A stretch of DNA of 64,000 nucleotides. Source: Candidatus Oscillochloris fontis. GTDB lineage: Bacteria; Chloroflexota; Chloroflexia; Chloroflexales; Chloroflexaceae. Shown here in pieces: positions 43,542 to 53,745 of this stretch. The stretch lies in assembly GCF_004138135.1 (NCBI RefSeq), contig NZ_RYFD01000016.1, positions 1 to 64,000 on the forward strand, given 5' to 3'. The notes beneath the pieces were generated by a model. That model saw only the letters and a program-made list of their open reading frames with translations, searched no databases and was not told the DNA's origin. Numbering within the stretch: position 1 is the first letter of the stretch; every line of letters starts with the position of its first letter. The position numbers and the translations under genes were made by a program.

Positions 43542-45041
43542 CTAGAGCATGAACAACATTGACTGAATCTTCGCACTATTCGCATTTGTGCTGTTTAGAC
43601 TATGTTTGCGCCACCAGAGTACCCCCGCCAGCCCATAGTAGCCCCCCAACACCCAGAGCGGAAAGGTGGGGATGTCCACTGCTGCCCAACTAGGTTGCGC
43701 CAAGATGCGCACACCACTGGTGATCCAGGTGAGGGGCAGCCAGAGCAGGCAGCCGAGCAGTTGGCCCAGCGGCAGCCAGATCAAGCCGCCCACGAGTGCG
43801 AGGCTACCCAGGAGCATCGTATAGGGGATCACCGGCACGATCAGGATGTTGGCCAGCGGTGCAATGATCGAGAGATTGCCGAAGGCGTAGAGGATGAGCG
43901 GTAGTGTCAGCACCTGCGCTGCCAGGGTCGCGGTGAGCGCCTCGGTAAAGGGAGCCATCCAACCCCAAGCGAAGGGCGGACGCGCCTTCAGCCAGGTCTC
44001 AACCGGGCGACCAAAGGCGAAGAGGCTGGCGGTGGCGAGTGCCGAGAGCTGAAACCCCATGTCCCATAGGCTATGCGGGTCAGCCGCGCTGATCAGCCAG
44101 CATGCAGCGAAGAGCAGGTGCCACGGCTCGCTCTGGCGCTCGCTGGCCCGTGCCAGTACCATGAGGCTGGCCATGGTGGCGGCGCGCAGCACCGCTGCCG
44201 AGCCGCCGGTGAAGATTGCATAGACCCACATGATCGTCAGGGTGAGCCAGAAGGCGGGCCAGCGCCCGATGCGCATGTGCTGACTCAGCCCGGCCAGCAA
44301 TGCGGCCACAATCGTAAAGTTCCAGCCCGAAACCACCAGAATGTGGCTGGTACCGGTGACGGCGAAGGCATCTGCGACGGTATCGGGGATGCTCGATTGG
44401 ATACCGAGTAGAATGCCGATGGCCAGCGAGGCTTGCGGTTCGGGCACCAAGCGCACTAGGGTCGCTCGGCAGTGTTCGCGGGCGGCGTAGATCCAGTGGA
44501 GTGGCCCAGGTGGGCTGGGGCTGAGGCGACGTATCTCGCCGGGGGTGCGCATCAGAACGTGGATGCCGCGATGAGCTAGGTAGGCACGGTAGTCGAACTC
44601 GCCGGGGAAGGTGGCGGGGCGCGGGCTGCGCAGTTTGCCCGTCACCAGCAGCCGTTCTCCGTACTGGTAGGCCGGGAAGGGCGGCATGCTGATCAGCACT
44701 AGCCCGCTGCTGCTGCGGGTTTGCCTATCGTGCTGCACCGCCTCCACTCGCAGGATGAGCTTCTGGCCCTCCTCATTGCGAGTGGGGTCGGCATGCACGT
44801 GGCCCACAAGCTGCACCTCGCCCTGCTCAGCCAGCAGTCGTACATCAGTTGGCCCCACCGGCGGTAGGCTCGCGCCATAGCGCAGTGCGCCTAGCGCAAA
44901 GACGAGCAACGCCGCTCCCCAGCGTCTTCGTACTCCCACCACCCCCACCACCCCCACCGCCCAATACCAACCCGCCACGATACTGAGCGACGCCCCGGCA
45001 ACAATCCCGATCATCCAGGCAATCGCGAGCTGAATGAGCAT
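43542..45041 (-). CDS. ComEC/Rec2-type DNA-uptake channel without nuclease domain
   Basis: 499 residues from ATG 45041, preceded by GGAGGG. An N-terminal DUF4131-like region (about 1-160; VQLVGHVHADPTRNEEGQKLILRVE, an OB-like domain) is followed by the polytopic competence domain with GTSHILVVSGWNFTIVAALL (canonical HILAISGLH), GGSAAVLRAATMA and about nine spans. It ends without the C-terminal metallo-beta-lactamase domain of full ComEC (usually 700-800 residues). Such short forms are known in several phyla. It would carry DNA strands across the inner membrane. Confidence 0.88.
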   Translation of the reverse strand: MLIQLAIAWMIGIVAGASLSIVAGWYWAVGVVGVVGVRRRWGAALLVFALGALRYGASLPPVGPTDVRLLAEQGEVQLVGHVHADPTRNEEGQKLILRVEAVQHDRQTRSSSGLVLISMPPFPAYQYGERLLVTGKLRSPRPATFPGEFDYRAYLAHRGIHVLMRTPGEIRRLSPSPPGPLHWIYAAREHCRATLVRLVPEPQASLAIGILLGIQSSIPDTVADAFAVTGTSHILVVSGWNFTIVAALLAGLSQHMRIGRWPAFWLTLTIMWVYAIFTGGSAAVLRAATMASLMVLARASERQSEPWHLLFAACWLISAADPHSLWDMGFQLSALATASLFAFGRPVETWLKARPPFAWGWMAPFTEALTATLAAQVLTLPLILYAFGNLSIIAPLANILIVPVIPYTMLLGSLALVGGLIWLPLGQLLGCLLWLPLTWITSGVRILAQPSWAAVDIPTFPLWVLGGYYGLAGVLWWRKHSLNSTNANSAKIQSMLFML

Positions 45042-45084
45042 GCTGCCCTCCAACTAGGGCATGGGGAACGTCTACCTTCGGTGG

Positions 45085-45164
45085 GGGTTTGGGGGCGGCG
45101 AAGCCGCCCCCGAAGATCTTTTTTGGTGTTTTTTGGCGGCGAAGCCGCCAAAAAACACCAAAAA
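45085..45164. repeat. two adjacent GGCGGC-GAA-GCCGCC palindromes
   Basis: A hairpin at about 45087-45114 and a 45-bp perfect palindrome (21-bp arms, loop GAA) at 45120-45164. The stretch 45054-45249 holds no gene. Confidence 0.8.
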
Positions 45165-45249
45165 GAAGGTTTTGGGGCTACGCCCCAAAGACGTTACCCA
45201 TACCAATATAGCTTGTCCACAAGCTATACCGTTGGGGGGCAAGCCGAGG

Positions 45250-45735
45250 TTACGCTGGCCGTGCCACAAGCTCGACTCCCCAATCACGCAGTTCGCCAAC
45301 CACATGATCAACCAGGGCATCTAAGGCGGCGGCACACGGCGGGGTCAGATCAAGCCCCGGTTCCATCACCAACGGCTCCATCCCCCACAGGATGATCAGT
45401 TCGGGGGTGGTGCCGCGTAAGGCACTGATCGCCAAGAGATCGTGTAAGCCCGACTGGTGCATGGACATTTTGAGCGCCAGGGCTGCTGGAATCGCATCCC
45501 CCTCTAGACGCACGATACTGCCCGGTTCATGGCCGCTGCGTACCGCATCAATCAGTAACACCCGGCGCGCATCTTCCAGGTAGGGGAGCAGGTTGAGGCC
45601 CAGGGTGCCCCCATCAATCGCCTCAACCGTATCGGGCAGGATGTAGCGTTCAACTAGCCGTTCGTAGGTGCGTACCCCGATCCCCTCATCGCGCAGCAGG
45701 ATATTACCTAGGCCCATCAGGAGCGTTTTTGACAT
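45250..45735 (-). CDS. [NiFe]-hydrogenase maturation protease
   Basis: 162 residues from ATG 45735. HyaD/HybD-type endopeptidase that clips the C-terminal tail of the large subunit after nickel insertion. Landmarks: MGLGNILLRDEGIG (nickel-sensing acidic residue), EAIDGGTLGLNLLPYLEDA and VLLIDAVRSGHEPG, plus a His in KMSMHQSGLHDLL. Last gene of the hydrogenase operon, 13 bp after the cytochrome gene; the large subunit keeps its cleavable tail. Confidence 0.93.
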   Translation of the reverse strand: MSKTLLMGLGNILLRDEGIGVRTYERLVERYILPDTVEAIDGGTLGLNLLPYLEDARRVLLIDAVRSGHEPGSIVRLEGDAIPAALALKMSMHQSGLHDLLAISALRGTTPELIILWGMEPLVMEPGLDLTPPCAAALDALVDHVVGELRDWGVELVARPA

Positions 45736-45748
45736 AACGAGAAGTATC

Positions 45749-46480
45749 CTAATCGGCGTGGCTCGACACCTTCTTGGATGCTGGAGCGGCAGCCTCAGCC
45801 TCTGGCTCGATCCAGTCAGGAGCTTGGTCGGGGCGTAAGAACTTGAAGCCACTGAAGATGCTCGACATTAGCCCGTTGCCCTCTTCCATATCAATCAGCC
45901 ATGCTACATAGATATGGTACATCGCAAAGAGGATGAGCAAGTACATGATGACGTGGTGAACCGTGCGTAACTGCTGCGCGGGGGCATTCATCAGCACCCA
46001 GCCGGTCAGTTTGGCCCAGATACTCTCTGGATGCAGATCGCCAAAGAGCGCCAAGCCAGAGAAGGTGATCATCGCATAGAGCACCACAATGATCGCATAG
46101 GTCATCCCGGCGAGAGCATTATGGCCAATCGTTTCGGGCGGGTCACGACGCAGGAAGAAGTAGTACTGGAAGGCGTGGAGCATGCCCTGTCGCCCGCGTT
46201 TGGTGAGGAAGGGGAAGAGGCCACGCCAACTCGACCATGCATTCCCCGCGAAGGCCCAATAGGTACGCAGGAACACACTCGCCATAAAGACGAAGGCGGC
46301 TGCGAAGTGGACAAAGCGAACCGTCCCCATGAAGAAGCCCGCATAGGACTCGCGGTAGGCCACGAAGAGCCAGGGGTTGCCGATGAAATAGCCGGTGAGA
46401 CTGAGCACCACAATGCTGATCGCATTGATCCAGTGGGTCAGCCGTACCGGGATCTCCCAGACATAGATGCGCTGACGCAT
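45749..46480 (-). CDS. hyaC: [NiFe]-hydrogenase b-type cytochrome subunit
   Basis: 243 residues from ATG 46480. Four to five membrane spans with candidate haem histidines in VRLTHWINAI, VRFVHFAAAF and RTVHHVIMYL. It anchors the hydrogenase at the outside of the membrane and passes electrons to the quinone pool. The C-terminus is an acidic/Ala cytoplasmic tail (EPEAEAAAPASKK). It follows hyaB by 54 bp. Confidence 0.94.
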   Translation of the reverse strand: MRQRIYVWEIPVRLTHWINAISIVVLSLTGYFIGNPWLFVAYRESYAGFFMGTVRFVHFAAAFVFMASVFLRTYWAFAGNAWSSWRGLFPFLTKRGRQGMLHAFQYYFFLRRDPPETIGHNALAGMTYAIIVVLYAMITFSGLALFGDLHPESIWAKLTGWVLMNAPAQQLRTVHHVIMYLLILFAMYHIYVAWLIDMEEGNGLMSSIFSGFKFLRPDQAPDWIEPEAEAAAPASKKVSSHAD

Positions 46481-46534
46481 AGACGACCTTCTGGAGAGAG
46501 GGTGGGAGGCCGGTACGCCCCCCACCGCCCCCTG

Positions 46535-48250
46535 CTACTTCGTTACCTGAATACGGTTAATCTCGACCCCGCGACTATCAACGAGGTGGACCGAACAGGC
46601 CATACACGGATCGAAGGAGTGGATAGTGCGCAGGATCTCCAGTGGCTGATCGAGGTTTTCCACTGGCGTACCGATCAATGCTGACTCGTAGGGGCCACGC
46701 ACCCCCTTGGCATCACGCGGCGATCCGTTCCAGGTGGTCGGTACGACACACTGGTAGTTGGCGATCTTGCCATCCTTGATGCGCACCCAGTGGCCCAACG
46801 CGCCACGCGGCGCTTCCATAAAGCCCCAACCCTCAGCCTCCTTGGGCCACGTTGCAGGGTTCCAGCGCTCATTGTTGTGGATGGCCAGATCACCGCGCCC
46901 GATATTATCGGCCAGTTCGTCAATCCAGCCGAGCAACTGATCGCACATCAGCAGCGTCTCGATGCCACGCGCCGCCGTGCGGCCCAGGGTCGAGAAGAGC
47001 ACTTCTGCGCCCACCCCAAGCTGCTTGAGCACCGCATTGACCGTATCTACCGTCGCGGTGTTCCCGGAAGCATAGGCCATCAGGGTGCGGGCGAGCGGGC
47101 CGACTTCCATCGGTGCGTCGTCGTAACGCGGCGTCTTCAGCCACGAGTACTTACCCGCAGTATCGAGCCAATCGTAGGGTGGCTTGGGGCCAGTGTAGTT
47201 GGGCTGGGTCTCGCCTTGCCAGGGGTGTAGGGGGATGGCATCGCCACCGCTATAGGTGTACCAGGAGTGCGTGACATACTCGCTCACCTTCTGCTGATCC
47301 ACCACTCCAGGGGCACTTCCCACCGCCTTGTCGAGCATGACGCCACGTGGTGTCCAGAAGCTATTCACACTCCCATCGCTACTGGTGGGGAAATCGCCAT
47401 ACGAGAGGAAGTTGCCTACCCCGCCACCGATAGCGCCCCAATCCTTGTAGAAACTGGCAATCGCCAGCAGGTCGGGGATATAGACCTGCGAGACGAACTG
47501 TAACGCCTCCTGGGCGAGCGAGCGCATCTGGGCGATACGTCCGGCATTGATTGATTTCTGGGCATTCGGATCAATTGGTGCGGCCATCCCGCCCACCAAG
47601 AAGGTCTGCGGGTGGGGGTTCTTTCCACCCAAAATGGCATGGATCTTGATCAGTTCCTTCTGCCAATCCAGTGCCTCCAGGTAGTGCGCCACCGCCATCA
47701 GGTTGGCTTCGGGGGGCAGTTTATAGGCCGAATGGCCCCAGTAACCATTGGCGAAGATCCCCAACTGACCACTCTCCACAAAGCGCTTCACCCGATCCTG
47801 GATCGCAGTGAAATAGCTCGTCGTAGACTTGGGCCAATCCGAGATCGACTGTGCCAACTCGGCGGTTTTGGCCGGATCAGCGCTCAGGGCACTCACAATA
47901 TCTACCCAGTCGAGGGCGTGTAGGTGGTAGAAGTGGACGACGTGATCCTGGATGTAGAGCGTGGCGGCGATAATATTGCGCAATAGACGCGCATTGTTGG
48001 GAATCTGGATCTGGAGCGCATCCTCAACTGCCCGGATTGACGCCAGCGCGTGAACCGTCGTACAGACCCCACAGATACGTTGGGTAAAGACCCAGGCATC
48101 ACGCGGGTCACGATCCCGCAGGATCATCTCCATCCCACGGAACATGGTGCTACTGCTCCACGCATCCACCACCCGGCCATCCTCAACCTGCACTTCAACC
48201 CGCAGGTGGCCCTCAATACGTGTGACTGGATCGATGGCGATCTTTGCCAT
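46535..48250 (-). CDS. hyaB: [NiFe]-hydrogenase large subunit
   Basis: 571 residues. Holds the NiFe(CN)2CO site: N-terminal RICGVCTTVHA (Cys60, Cys63) and C-terminal DPCMACSVH (Cys549, Cys552), with a 16-residue tail after His555 to be removed by the protease. PVTRIEGHLRVEV is the usual start. Ni-site cysteines are complete, so activity is expected. Reaction: H2 oxidation to protons and electrons. Second gene of the operon, 52 bp after hyaA. hyp maturation genes are elsewhere. Confidence 0.97.
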   Translation of the reverse strand: MAKIAIDPVTRIEGHLRVEVQVEDGRVVDAWSSSTMFRGMEMILRDRDPRDAWVFTQRICGVCTTVHALASIRAVEDALQIQIPNNARLLRNIIAATLYIQDHVVHFYHLHALDWVDIVSALSADPAKTAELAQSISDWPKSTTSYFTAIQDRVKRFVESGQLGIFANGYWGHSAYKLPPEANLMAVAHYLEALDWQKELIKIHAILGGKNPHPQTFLVGGMAAPIDPNAQKSINAGRIAQMRSLAQEALQFVSQVYIPDLLAIASFYKDWGAIGGGVGNFLSYGDFPTSSDGSVNSFWTPRGVMLDKAVGSAPGVVDQQKVSEYVTHSWYTYSGGDAIPLHPWQGETQPNYTGPKPPYDWLDTAGKYSWLKTPRYDDAPMEVGPLARTLMAYASGNTATVDTVNAVLKQLGVGAEVLFSTLGRTAARGIETLLMCDQLLGWIDELADNIGRGDLAIHNNERWNPATWPKEAEGWGFMEAPRGALGHWVRIKDGKIANYQCVVPTTWNGSPRDAKGVRGPYESALIGTPVENLDQPLEILRTIHSFDPCMACSVHLVDSRGVEINRIQVTK

Positions 48251-48302
48251 AGCTATTTCTTCCTGATCGTTTAGGCTTCGGCTTGTGTTCGCGTATTACT
48301 CT

Positions 48303-49403
48303 CTACTCTGTATCATCCCCGTGGGCACCACTGGGCTGGGTCTTGGAACGAATGGCGCTGGCAATCGCATGACCAGTCACACCGACTGCGACAGCCCCGA
48401 CTGCGACGGCCCCAACCATATCAGCGGTTGCCTCGACCCCAAAGCCCTCTAGGTGTGGAATGCGCTCATAGAAGGGGGTGGTGTGATCCCAGAACTTGGG
48501 CGACATACAGCCAACACAGCCGTGTCCGGCACCAATTGGCCAATTGGTACCCTCGTTCCACTGGACTGCTGGGCAGTTGGAATAGGTCTGTGGGCCTTTG
48601 CAGCCCATCTTATACAGACAATAGCCGAGGCGATGGCCTTCATCGCCCCAATTCTCCACATAGCGTCCGGCGTCAAAATGGCCGCGCCGTTCACAGTTGT
48701 TGTGAATGAGTTGGCCATAGGCAAACAGCGGGCGGCCTAGCGGATCGGTGGCGGGGAGCGCCTTGAAGGTGAGGTAGTGGACGATCAGGGCGGTCAGATT
48801 GACCACATTCATGGGGCAGCCGGGCAGATTGATCAGATTCTTCAGCCCCGGTACAGCCTCGCCAATCCCCACCGCGCCGGTGGGGTTGGGGCCAGCCGCA
48901 GGGATACCACCGTCCCACGCGCAGGCTCCGGCTGCAATTGTGACCATGGCGTTACCACACACATTGCGTGCAATATCGAGTGCGGTATGCCCATTGATCA
49001 CACAGTAGATCCCGTCATCCTTCATCGGGATGGAGCCTTCAACAATCGCAATATACTGGCCCTTATGCTTTGTAACGACCTCTTCGAGCGAGCGTTCGGC
49101 AGCCGCACCAGCCGGAGCCATAATCGTCTCGTGGTAATCGAGCGAGATCTGATCCAACACAATCTCAGCGGCAGTGGGGGCACTCGAACGGAGGAAGGAT
49201 TCGGTGTTGCCGGCACAATCCTGAAACTCCAACCAGACCACCGGGATGCGGGCGGCGGTGTTCATGGCCTTAGCGATTTTGGGGGCGAAACTTGCTGGGA
49301 GCGCCAGTGTGGCTGCCATCATGCCACAAAATTTGAGAAATTCGCGCCGACTGATCCCATGATCGCGTAGGCGCACCTCAAGACTGGGCGTGCGGGAAGG
49401 CAT
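48303..49403 (-). CDS. hyaA: [NiFe]-hydrogenase small subunit with Tat signal
   Basis: 366 residues. Tat signal SRREFLKFCGMMAATLALPA (18-37). Electron-relay ligands: GACAWDGG and NLPGCPMN (proximal), HNNCERRGHF with GYCLYKMGCKG (distal), YSNCPAVQWN and GAGHGCVGCMSPKFWD (medial). The usual proximal C-x-x-C near the N-terminus reads C-A-G-N (residues 63-66), so one Cys ligand is Asn. A C-terminal hydrophobic segment (about 330-350, repeated VGAVAVG) anchors it in the membrane. First gene of the operon; RBS AGGAGG. Confidence 0.96.
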   Translation of the reverse strand: MPSRTPSLEVRLRDHGISRREFLKFCGMMAATLALPASFAPKIAKAMNTAARIPVVWLEFQDCAGNTESFLRSSAPTAAEIVLDQISLDYHETIMAPAGAAAERSLEEVVTKHKGQYIAIVEGSIPMKDDGIYCVINGHTALDIARNVCGNAMVTIAAGACAWDGGIPAAGPNPTGAVGIGEAVPGLKNLINLPGCPMNVVNLTALIVHYLTFKALPATDPLGRPLFAYGQLIHNNCERRGHFDAGRYVENWGDEGHRLGYCLYKMGCKGPQTYSNCPAVQWNEGTNWPIGAGHGCVGCMSPKFWDHTTPFYERIPHLEGFGVEATADMVGAVAVGAVAVGVTGHAIASAIRSKTQPSGAHGDDTE

Positions 49404-49469
49404 TGGGTTTTCCTCCTAAACCTACCTTGGGCGAGGGTATAGTTGACCTGTGGGGTGGGGTTGTTTTTG

Positions 49470-49478
49470 AGTATAGCA
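49470..49478 (-). promoter_or_regulatory. hydrogenase operon extended -10 promoter
   Basis: TGC-TATACT on the minus strand (-10 at 49470-49475), about 67 bp upstream of hyaA. No clear -35. No Rex or Fnr site recognised in 49404-49553. Confidence 0.55.
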
Positions 49479-49553
49479 AGAAGTTTTAGATCATAAGGTT
49501 AAGAAACCAATACTTGAAAATGCTTAAAACACAACCAAGGAGGTGTAACCAAC

Positions 49554-52049
49554 CTACTGCAACCCTGTAATCAGGCCGGCATACTTATCAATCAGAATCC
49601 GCGCCTGTTCATCAGAGGTACCTTCAGCATAGAGGTGGAAGAAGGGGCCATCGGGGTCGGGAAGAATGAGTACCCACTCGTCACCCAAATCAATCTTGAT
49701 CCCATCAACCTGATCGTTTTGGCGTTCCGCATACTGCTGATTAAGGATACGCATCACCTTACCCTTGCTCTCCCAGCGACAGGGAATTCGCGTCTGGGTG
49801 ATGAAGTAGGGTGGCAGGTCGGCTAAGACACTACTAAGGCGAACTCCGGCTAGGGCGATCAACTCCATCAGTTTGGCGACGGCGAACATGCCATCGGCGA
49901 TGGGGTAGAAGGTGGGGAAGATGTAGCTGCCGGTACCATCACCAAGTAGGAGCAGGTTGGGGTGTTGGGCGGCAATCTGCATGAGGGCACCGAAATTGGC
50001 TTTGGTGCGGATGATCTGGCCACCATAACGTTCGGCGATGGCTTCAAAGACACGTGGAGCAGTGACGGGGATGGCCACGGTGCCGCCATTGGCGGCGCGC
50101 ATGGCCAGTGCGGTGATCGCGGCGAGGGAGCGCATAGGATTGAGGCGCAGCCCGGTATCATCCACAAGAAACATCTTCTCGCCGCCAGCATCAAGGCGCG
50201 CACCGAACTGGGCGCCCACGGCGGCACTGATCTTGGCCAGACGGTTCATGGCGGCATCGAACTGGGCGGCGGTCTGGAAGACCATGTTCTCGTCCAGATT
50301 GACATTCAACTCCACCGCATCCACGCGCAGGCGGCGCAGAATGTGGGAGAGCATGTCGCCGGTACTGGCATTGGCGTAGTCCACCACAATATTGAAGCCG
50401 CGCATACTATCCACACTCTCTGGGCGCAGAGCGCGGATGAAGGTGGCGGTGTAGATGTCCTCGATGGCGGTGCCGTAGGAGATCCGTCCGATCTCGTCCA
50501 GATAGGCGCGCCGGAAGTCCTCGCGGAAGTAGGTACCTTCGATCTTGCGCTCGACGGCTAGGGGCAGATTGAGGCCGTGATGATCAAAGAAGCGGATCTC
50601 GATCACCCGGCTATCGAGTGGTGAGAGGCGCACATGGATCCCGCCACTCGCCCCTATCGCGTGGGTATAGTAACGTGCGACCGGGATCGGCACACTCTGA
50701 AGGTCAACCACATTCACTCCGGCGGAGGGCAACCCGGCCACAATCGCCCGCTTGAGCATACGCGGCGTATAGTGGGCATCGCGGTTGATCGTCACCGAGG
50801 AGCCACGCGGCAGGGTGGCCCCGTAGGCTGCCCCGATCTTGGCGCACATCTCCGGGGTGATCTCGATATTCACCAGCCCGGAGATACCTTGACGCCCGAA
50901 GAGGACGCGCCGCCCCTGGCTGCCCCAGATGATACTGGAGTTGACCGTAGCGCCTTCATCTACCTCTTTCCCCGGCCAGATCTTCACGTTGGGCTGAATC
51001 ACCGCCCCAGCCCCGATCTGGACCCCATCACCCACGACGGTGCCCTCGAAGAGTACCGCCCGCGAGCGGATGTTGGACTGGCGCAGCACAATCGTGCCGC
51101 GCAGTTCGGCCCGTTCACCGATATAGGAGTTGCGCCAGATGATCGAGCGATCAATACTTGCCCGCGAGTCGATGATCGTATAGTCGCGGATGACGGTCGG
51201 CCCATGTACGATCACGCCGCTCTTAATCTTCGCACCGTGGCCCAGGTAGATCGGGCCGTGCAGTTGGGCATCAGCGGCAATCTCGGCATCACCATCTACC
51301 CAGATCTCGCCGCCAATATTGTGGCCGATTCGGGGCAGATTCACCTTGCCGGTCAGATAGTCGGCACATGCGCGCATGTACTGCTCTATTGTGCCCACAT
51401 CGGTCCAATAGCCACTGGCCACCACGCCCTGGAGCTTATCGCCCCGGTTGAGCATGCGTGGAAAGACATCCTTCGACCAGTCGGTGTTGCGCCCACGTTC
51501 AATGTAGGTCAGTACTTCCGGGTTGAGGACATAGATGCCGGTATTGACGGTATCGGAGAAGAGTTCACCCCAGCTCGGTTTCTCCAAGAACTGGGTGATA
51601 TTGCCCTCTTCATCGGTAATCACCACGCCATAGTCGAGCGGACTCTCGACATGGGTCAGGGTAAGCGTGGCCATCGCCTGGGTCGCAACATGGCGCTCGA
51701 TGATCTCAGTCAGATTAAAATCGGTCAGGGCATCACCGGAGATCACCAGAAACGGTTCCGTCAGTAGGTGTTCGGCATTCTTGACACTTCCCGCCGTCCC
51801 CATGGGGATCTCTTCGAGCGAGTAGGTGATATTGATCCCGTAGGCACTGCCATCGCCGTAGTAATCTTGGATGGCATTGGCCAAATACTGCACCGTAACG
51901 ATGATCTCGGTGATCCCATGAATCTTGAGCAGTTCGATGATATGCTGCATCACGGGCCGGTCTACTAGTGAGACCATAGGTTTAGGGCGATTGATCGTGA
52001 GTGGCCTCAGGCGAGTGCCCTCACCACCGGCCATGACGACAGCTTTCAT
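49554..52049 (-). CDS. nucleotidyltransferase - beta-helix - phosphomannomutase-like fusion
   Basis: 831 residues from ATG 52049. Residues 1-235: sugar-1-phosphate nucleotidyltransferase ([26 protein letters not shown]). Residues 245-365: left-handed beta-helix. Residues about 375-831: alpha-phosphohexomutase fold. In the mutase half the phosphoserine loop TASHNP is RLSPLD, the Mg loop DGDADR is DAGGEK and the sugar loop GEmSGH is GDGTGSY, so that half is probably not a working mutase. GDP-mannose or a similar sugar nucleotide for polysaccharide is inferred. Upstream GTG 52070 is the alternative start. Confidence 0.88.
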   Translation of the reverse strand: MKAVVMAGGEGTRLRPLTINRPKPMVSLVDRPVMQHIIELLKIHGITEIIVTVQYLANAIQDYYGDGSAYGINITYSLEEIPMGTAGSVKNAEHLLTEPFLVISGDALTDFNLTEIIERHVATQAMATLTLTHVESPLDYGVVITDEEGNITQFLEKPSWGELFSDTVNTGIYVLNPEVLTYIERGRNTDWSKDVFPRMLNRGDKLQGVVASGYWTDVGTIEQYMRACADYLTGKVNLPRIGHNIGGEIWVDGDAEIAADAQLHGPIYLGHGAKIKSGVIVHGPTVIRDYTIIDSRASIDRSIIWRNSYIGERAELRGTIVLRQSNIRSRAVLFEGTVVGDGVQIGAGAVIQPNVKIWPGKEVDEGATVNSSIIWGSQGRRVLFGRQGISGLVNIEITPEMCAKIGAAYGATLPRGSSVTINRDAHYTPRMLKRAIVAGLPSAGVNVVDLQSVPIPVARYYTHAIGASGGIHVRLSPLDSRVIEIRFFDHHGLNLPLAVERKIEGTYFREDFRRAYLDEIGRISYGTAIEDIYTATFIRALRPESVDSMRGFNIVVDYANASTGDMLSHILRRLRVDAVELNVNLDENMVFQTAAQFDAAMNRLAKISAAVGAQFGARLDAGGEKMFLVDDTGLRLNPMRSLAAITALAMRAANGGTVAIPVTAPRVFEAIAERYGGQIIRTKANFGALMQIAAQHPNLLLLGDGTGSYIFPTFYPIADGMFAVAKLMELIALAGVRLSSVLADLPPYFITQTRIPCRWESKGKVMRILNQQYAERQNDQVDGIKIDLGDEWVLILPDPDGPFFHLYAEGTSDEQARILIDKYAGLITGLQ

Positions 52050-52076
52050 CGGGTACTCACTTCCTGGCACGGCTGA

Positions 52077-53660
52077 CTAGAGCCGTACCTCCGGGCGATA
52101 TTCACCCCACACCTGACGTAACACCCCACACACCTCACCAACGGTGGCGTAGTGGCGAAGCGCTTCGCGCATGAATGGTAGCAGATTCTCCGTGCCATTG
52201 GCGGCCTGACGCAGCTTCTCTAGCGCTGCATCCACCGCCGCCGAATCGCGCTCGGCGCGCAGTTTGGCCAAGCCCTCCGTCTGCTCGCGGGTTACGTTCT
52301 CATCGGGCTTGAAGATCGGGACGTTGCTCACTTCTTCATCGGTGAAACGGTTGACCCCGACCACGATGCGTTCACCCGTCTCGACATGCTTTTGATAGCT
52401 GTAGGCCGAGTCGGCGATCTGTTCCTGGATCCAGCCGCGCTCAACGGCATCCACCGCCCCGCCCATGGCATCAATCTGCTCCATCAGGGCGCGTGCTTGG
52501 CGCTCAAGCTCGTCGGTCAGTGCCTCGACCACATACGAACCGGCGAGCGGGTCGGGGGTGTCGGCGACGCCACTCTCAAAGCCGATGATCTGCTGGGTGC
52601 GCAGGGCGAGTGTAGCGGCCTGCTGGGTGGGCAAACTGAGCGCCTCATCAAAGCCGTTGGTGTGCAGGCTCTGGGTGCCGCCCAGCACTGCTGCCAGGGC
52701 TTCAATCGTGGTACGGATGACGTTATTGAGCGGCTGCTGCGCCGTCAGGCTGGCTCCAGAGGTCTGGGTATGGAAGCGCAACATCTGGCTCTGGGCCTTC
52801 TTAGCCCCAAAGCGATCCTTCATGATTGTCGCCCAAATGCGACGGGCAGCGCGGAACTTGGCCACTTCTTCAAGGAAGTTGGGGTTAGCCACGAAGAAGA
52901 AGGAGAGACGCGGCGCAAACTCATCCACGTCCAACCCGGCCTTGATCGCCGCGTCCACATAGGCCACGCCATCAGCGAGGGTGAAGGCGATCTCCTGGAC
53001 GGCGGTGGCTCCCGCCTCACGGATGTGGTAGCCACTGATGCTGATCGTGTTCCAGCGCGGGATGTGCTGCTGGCAATAGGCGAAGGTGTCGGTGATCAGG
53101 CGCATGCTCTGGCGCGGTGGGAAGATATAGGTACCGCGTGCCGCATACTCCTTGAGGATGTCGTTCTGGATCGTACCGCCGATCTGATCGGAACTGACCC
53201 CTTGGCCCTCAGCGACCAACTCGTAGAGCAGCAGCAACACACTTGCTGGTGCGTTGATGGTCATCGAGGTAGTGACCTTATCCAGCGGAATGTCGGCGAA
53301 GAGAATCTGCATGTCACGCAGGCTATCAATCGCCACGCCCACCTTACCAACCTCACCCTCAGCACGGGGATCATCGCTATCCAACCCAAGCTGGGTGGGC
53401 AAGTCGAAGGCGACCGAGAGGCCGGTTTGGCCCTTCTCCAACAGATAGCGGTAGCGCTCGTTACTCTCGCGGGCACTCGCGAAGCCAGCATATTGCCGCA
53501 TCGTCCAGAGTCGCCCGCGATACATGGTTGGGTAGACCCCGCGAGTAAAGGGGTACGTCCCTGGGTCGGGCTGGGCCTGCCCAGCATCCTCGGCGCGGTA
53601 AACCGGCTTAACGGCGATACCCGAGTCGGTGACGACGGGCCGGTCGCTCGTGGTGGCCAT
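52077..53660 (-). CDS. methylmalonyl-CoA mutase, catalytic (large) subunit
   Basis: 527 residues from ATG 53660, AAGGAG upstream. Barrel domain only: [68 protein letters not shown] and the [16 protein letters not shown] region. No C-terminal B12-binding domain, so a separate small subunit must exist elsewhere. Interconverts succinyl-CoA and methylmalonyl-CoA, used in propionate metabolism and, in Chloroflexus, the 3-hydroxypropionate bicycle; which applies here cannot be told from this window. Confidence 0.96.
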   Translation of the reverse strand: MATTSDRPVVTDSGIAVKPVYRAEDAGQAQPDPGTYPFTRGVYPTMYRGRLWTMRQYAGFASARESNERYRYLLEKGQTGLSVAFDLPTQLGLDSDDPRAEGEVGKVGVAIDSLRDMQILFADIPLDKVTTSMTINAPASVLLLLYELVAEGQGVSSDQIGGTIQNDILKEYAARGTYIFPPRQSMRLITDTFAYCQQHIPRWNTISISGYHIREAGATAVQEIAFTLADGVAYVDAAIKAGLDVDEFAPRLSFFFVANPNFLEEVAKFRAARRIWATIMKDRFGAKKAQSQMLRFHTQTSGASLTAQQPLNNVIRTTIEALAAVLGGTQSLHTNGFDEALSLPTQQAATLALRTQQIIGFESGVADTPDPLAGSYVVEALTDELERQARALMEQIDAMGGAVDAVERGWIQEQIADSAYSYQKHVETGERIVVGVNRFTDEEVSNVPIFKPDENVTREQTEGLAKLRAERDSAAVDAALEKLRQAANGTENLLPFMREALRHYATVGEVCGVLRQVWGEYRPEVRL

Positions 53661-53745
53661 AGCACATACTCCTTTGTGCGACAGGGCTTGATCTTGCAAT
53701 GGGGTTTATTATAGCGCGTCTAGGGCTGTGGTGGTGAAGGGGTGT

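Noticed and set aside
50634-53714. Long plus-strand frames opposite the nucleotidyltransferase fusion and methylmalonyl-CoA mutase
   Set aside because: Antisense shadows of well-supported genes; no RBS or protein family pattern.
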